A stretch of 64,000 bases of DNA from positions 62,001 to 126,000 of the forward strand of contig JAZLGU010000027.1 in the NCBI GenBank assembly GCA_045616485.1, read 5' to 3'. Of the stretch, positions 61,460 through 64,000 are shown in pieces. The position numbers and the translations under genes were made by a program. Position 1 is the first letter of the stretch, and each line of letters begins with the position of its first letter. The stretch is from RGIG3528 sp045616485. Its GTDB lineage: Bacteria; Bacillota; Clostridia; Lachnospirales; Lachnospiraceae. The notes under the pieces were generated by a model. The model ran no database searches. It saw nothing but the letters and a program-made list of their open reading frames with translations, and was not told the DNA's origin.

Positions 61460-62821
61460 ATGATTTCCAGGATTAATACTTGTTCTATTGTGGGTAAAGA
61501 AGCCCATCTTGTTTTAGTGGAAAGCGACGTCCATAATGGATTGCCTGATTTCAGGATAGTGGGCGCATCCTCCATGGAGGTAAAGGACGCCAGAGACAGG
61601 GTAAGAGTAGGAGTGGAGAATGCAGGTTTTATTCTGCCACCCAAGCGTATTACCGTAAGTCTGGTGCCGGCAGCCCTTAAAAAATCCGGTACTATCTTTG
61701 ATGCTGCTATTGCAGTTTCTATTTTATCCTCTTTTGGATTTATCCTAAGTGAAGAATTAGAAGAATATCTGATATTGGGAGAAGTGGCTCTTGATGGCTC
61801 TTTACGTGAGACGGAAGGGGTTTTATTTTCTGTACTTTTTGGACAAAAGATGGGCATTAAAAAATTTATTATCCCTGTGGGCAATCTTAAAGAATGCTCT
61901 CTTATTGATGATGCTGTTATTTATGGTTTTCACAATCTCTATGATTTAGCAGTATTTTTTAATGGTGATGCTTCCGAGGTGCTCAAGCCACCTGCATACC
62001 AAAAGGCTGAGATTATTTTTCCTTCCTTTAATGAGATTTTTCATGAAAAACATACTAAAATCGCCATGATTGCTGCTTTATCCGGAGGGCATGGCTTGCT
62101 GTTTACAGGGGGCAGCAGTGACTATAGAAAGAAATTTTTCCTTTCTTTATCAGGAATACTTAAGCAGGAAAAAAGAGATATTTTGCTTAAAGCTGCCTAT
62201 AAAAGCATTGTTACCCTTCCTGATATTACAAGCCGTGAGATCGCCGGTATCCCTGTGTATTTTTATAAAGATATTAAAGAATATAAATATAATCATATTC
62301 CGATATCCGGTAAAAATGGCATTATAGAAGTATATGAAGACTGGGTTAATGACATTGAAGAGCCGGCATTTATGAGCTTTTACAGATGTAAATGTAAAGC
62401 ATTATATCAAAAAAACTGTATATGCAGTCCCAGACAGCAAAAAGACAGACAAAATATTATAAATAAGCTTATGCTGGAAAAGGCTGATATTTTTGCCACT
62501 ACCGGTGATGACGAAGATATTGAGGAGACAAGGCTTAAGGAAATGTATGATAACGCCTGTGTTATGCAAAATATGCGTTTCACTGATAGGGATTTTAAAG
62601 AAAATGCGGCTATCCCCGATAAGCTTACGGAAAAATACTGTCATCTTAACCGGGAGGCTATAAACTATTTTGAGGATTTTACTAAGAGTTTCCTTTGTGA
62701 TAAAAAAGAAATAAACAGGATACTCAGGCTTTCAAGGACCATAGCGGATATGGATAAAAATGACACTATAGCCTTAAAGCATCTAAAATATGCCATAAAG
62801 CTAAGGGGGGTATATGATTAA
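61460..62821 (+). CDS. YifB/ComM-like Mg-chelatase family protein with lost ATPase motifs
   Basis: The 453-residue protein has an intact N-terminal ChlI domain (about 1-170; VPAALKKSGTIFDAAIAVSIL) and a C-terminal tail (RILRLSRTIADMDKNDT...). The middle AAA+ region is degenerate: where YifB and ComM have the Walker A GPPGxGKT this has GGSSDYRK (217-224), and the Walker B LFLDELPEF is absent. It is ~50 residues shorter than usual. It keeps a C-x-C-SPRQ zinc-like remnant. ComM drives branch migration in natural transformation; this copy is unlikely to hydrolyse ATP. It overlaps dprA by 8 bases. Confidence 0.85.
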   Translation: MISRINTCSIVGKEAHLVLVESDVHNGLPDFRIVGASSMEVKDARDRVRVGVENAGFILPPKRITVSLVPAALKKSGTIFDAAIAVSILSSFGFILSEELEEYLILGEVALDGSLRETEGVLFSVLFGQKMGIKKFIIPVGNLKECSLIDDAVIYGFHNLYDLAVFFNGDASEVLKPPAYQKAEIIFPSFNEIFHEKHTKIAMIAALSGGHGLLFTGGSSDYRKKFFLSLSGILKQEKRDILLKAAYKSIVTLPDITSREIAGIPVYFYKDIKEYKYNHIPISGKNGIIEVYEDWVNDIEEPAFMSFYRCKCKALYQKNCICSPRQQKDRQNIINKLMLEKADIFATTGDDEDIEETRLKEMYDNACVMQNMRFTDRDFKENAAIPDKLTEKYCHLNREAINYFEDFTKSFLCDKKEINRILRLSRTIADMDKNDTIALKHLKYAIKLRGVYD

Positions 62822-63704
62822 TAAGTTTTATCATTATTTTTCCTATCTGGATGGCCTGTCGGTGGAAGTAAAGTCCCTGCTCCTTAATGAAACATTATTA
62901 GCTGAAAAATGTTATGAGCTTTCTGATAAACGCACGCTGGCATCGATATTAATAAGCAGGGGCATCAAAGAAAAGGAAGCTTTATATGCAGCATATAAGT
63001 TTTCTGATAATGAATTAAAGGATAGAGCCTGCAAGGAATACAAAGAGCTTAGGGATATTAGATTTTTGGATTATTATGGAGAAGAATATCCTGAAAAGCT
63101 TAAATGTATTTATAATCCACCACTTGGAATATACGTTTTGGGACATCTGCCACAGGAAAGCATGCCCTGTATGGCTGTTATTGGGGCCAGAGAATGCTCT
63201 CATTATGGCGCCAGATGGACAAAAGTCTTTACGGAAGAGCTTTGCCAAAATAATATTCAGATTATATCAGGTATGGCCAGGGGGATAGATGGTATAGCAG
63301 GCAGGATATCAGTTAAGTACAAAGGCCTTTCCTTTGCCGTTCTTGGCTCCGGCATATATAATCCTTACCCTGAATGTAACAGAGACCTTTATGAGGCTTT
63401 ATTGAAAAATGGCAGCCTTATTTCCGAGTACCCTCCTTATACAAAAGCAGAGCCTTTTCGTTTTCCCTATAGAAACAGGATTATATCAGGTCTATGTGAT
63501 GGAGTATTTGTAGCTGAAGCAGCTATAAGATCAGGCTCCCACATAACTGCCTATTTCGCTTTGGAGCAGGGGAAAGACGTATTTGCCTTACCCGGGCCTA
63601 TAGACTCAAAGCTGTCGGAGGGGACCAATATTTTAATAAAAAATGGAGCCTATCCGGCACTGTCTTCGGCAGATATTTTACAATGTTTAAAAAATGTTTA
63701 TTGA
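62814..63704 (+). CDS. dprA: DNA processing protein DprA
   Basis: The 296-residue protein has the Rossmann-like DprA core: VIGARECSHYGARW, the SGMARGIDGIAGR motif, VLGSGIYNPYPECNRDLY, SEYPPYTK, the RFPYRNRIISGL block and EAAIRSGSHITAYFALEQGKDVFALPG. DprA loads RecA on incoming single-stranded DNA. N-terminal ~95 residues form a SAM-like domain. It begins inside yifB and is followed by topA, the common Firmicutes order. Confidence 0.96.
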   Translation: MINKFYHYFSYLDGLSVEVKSLLLNETLLAEKCYELSDKRTLASILISRGIKEKEALYAAYKFSDNELKDRACKEYKELRDIRFLDYYGEEYPEKLKCIYNPPLGIYVLGHLPQESMPCMAVIGARECSHYGARWTKVFTEELCQNNIQIISGMARGIDGIAGRISVKYKGLSFAVLGSGIYNPYPECNRDLYEALLKNGSLISEYPPYTKAEPFRFPYRNRIISGLCDGVFVAEAAIRSGSHITAYFALEQGKDVFALPGPIDSKLSEGTNILIKNGAYPALSSADILQCLKNVY

Positions 63705-63729
63705 CAAACCAGAGAAGATGCTATATTTT
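63701..63729 (+). promoter_or_regulatory. topA promoter overlapping the dprA stop
   Basis: TTGACA (63701-63706), 17-base spacer, TATTTT (63724-63729). Its -35 overlaps the dprA stop codon. Confidence 0.65.
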
Positions 63730-63768
63730 TGTGACTGTCGTTATAATTATACATAAAGGGGAATAAAA

Positions 63769-64000
63769 ATGCCGAAGCATCTTGTTGTGGTGGAGTCACC
63801 CGCAAAAGCAAAGACAATTAAAAAATATTTAGGCAGCAGTTATGAGGTAGTAGCCTCTAACGGTCATGTACGTGATTTGCCTAAAAGCAGACTTGGTGTA
63901 GAAGTAGAAAAGGATTTTGATCCCACATATATTACCATTCGTGGTAAAGGTGACATACTTGCCAAGCTGAGACGTGAAGTGAAAAAAGCTGACAAAATAT
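63769..64000 (+). CDS. topA: DNA topoisomerase I (partial, runs off right edge)
   Basis: The first 77 residues begin MPKHLVVVESPAKAKTIKKYLG, the Toprim-domain start of type IA topoisomerase, followed by NGHVRDLP and KGDILAKL. It relaxes negative supercoils. AAAGGGG precedes the ATG. The rest, including the active-site tyrosine, is beyond the window. Confidence 0.97.
   Translation, partial: MPKHLVVVESPAKAKTIKKYLGSSYEVVASNGHVRDLPKSRLGVEVEKDFDPTYITIRGKGDILAKLRREVKKADKI

Noticed and set aside
1..64000. Mobile elements, prophage or defence island
   Set aside because: I found no transposase, integrase, phage or restriction genes, and no obvious shift in base use.

Overview
The window is a 64-kb piece of a low-GC Gram-positive (Firmicutes/Clostridia) chromosome, most likely a Lachnospiraceae-type anaerobe. 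This rests on AT-rich intergenic DNA with sigma-A promoters of TTGACA/TATAAT type, strong GGAGG ribosome sites, Clostridia-style gene order (rpmB-yloU-yloV-recG; ackA-DUF177-rpmF; ruvA-ruvB-zapA-U32; yifB-dprA-topA), acetate kinase, formate-THF ligase, sortase B and SpoIIIE/FtsK. The assignment is inferred from gene content; no rRNA is present. It reads as core chromosome: I see no insertion sequence, prophage, CRISPR array or defence island.

Layout. 1-3.6 kb: a minus-strand shikimate operon aroB-aroC-aroE/K fusion-aroQ (aroQ runs off the left edge). 3.7-10.4 kb: galK, a heterodimeric ABC exporter, a folate-type ECF S component and a class B sortase. 10.6-15.6 kb: rpsO and rpmB, then the Asp23-like gene, a FakA/DAK-type gene and recG. 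15.6-21.1 kb: a CbxX-type AAA+ ATPase followed by a GtrB-like glycosyltransferase, a large polytopic membrane protein and a second GT2 enzyme, probably one surface-glycan cassette. 21.1-25.3 kb: rsmD, coaD, a coiled-coil protein and an ABC-2 transporter. 25.4-32.3 kb: tmcAL (minus), ackA, DUF177-rpmF, a lipoprotein, a YprB-like exonuclease (minus), a CmpB-like membrane protein and a small zinc protein. 32.4-37.5 kb: ruvA, ruvB, zapA, a U32 enzyme and a Nudix hydrolase. 37.6-41.9 kb: a minus-strand tRNA-Leu/comFB unit, then an orphan zinc-finger membrane protein, polA and coaE. 42-51.5 kb: an FtsA-like protein with a long C-terminal extension, a WalJ-like hydrolase, ACT and DUF711 proteins, a dipeptidase and a GH2 glycosidase. 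51.5-59.4 kb: pnp, ftsK/spoIIIE, fhs and a sugar isomerase-like gene. 59.4-64 kb: nrdR, a phospholipase D-like enzyme, a degenerate yifB/comM, dprA and the start of topA.

How the genes work together. Much of the window is housekeeping: aromatic precursor synthesis, coenzyme A synthesis (coaD, coaE), ribosome and rRNA/tRNA modification (rpsO, rpmB, rpmF, rsmD, tmcAL), DNA repair and recombination (recG, ruvAB, polA, dprA, topA), chromosome segregation and division (ftsK, zapA, the FtsA-like protein) and RNA decay (pnp). Points that stand out are the AroE-AroK fusion, a YifB/ComM protein that has lost its ATPase motifs beside an intact dprA, the AAA+/glycosyltransferase cassette, the FtsA-like protein with repeated beta-grasp-like modules, candidate NrdR boxes in front of nrdR itself, tandem Shine-Dalgarno-like repeats before tmcAL, and an orphan anti-sigma-like protein one base upstream of polA. 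None is proven to be a new system; the glycosyltransferase cassette and the degenerate YifB are the best candidates for follow-up.
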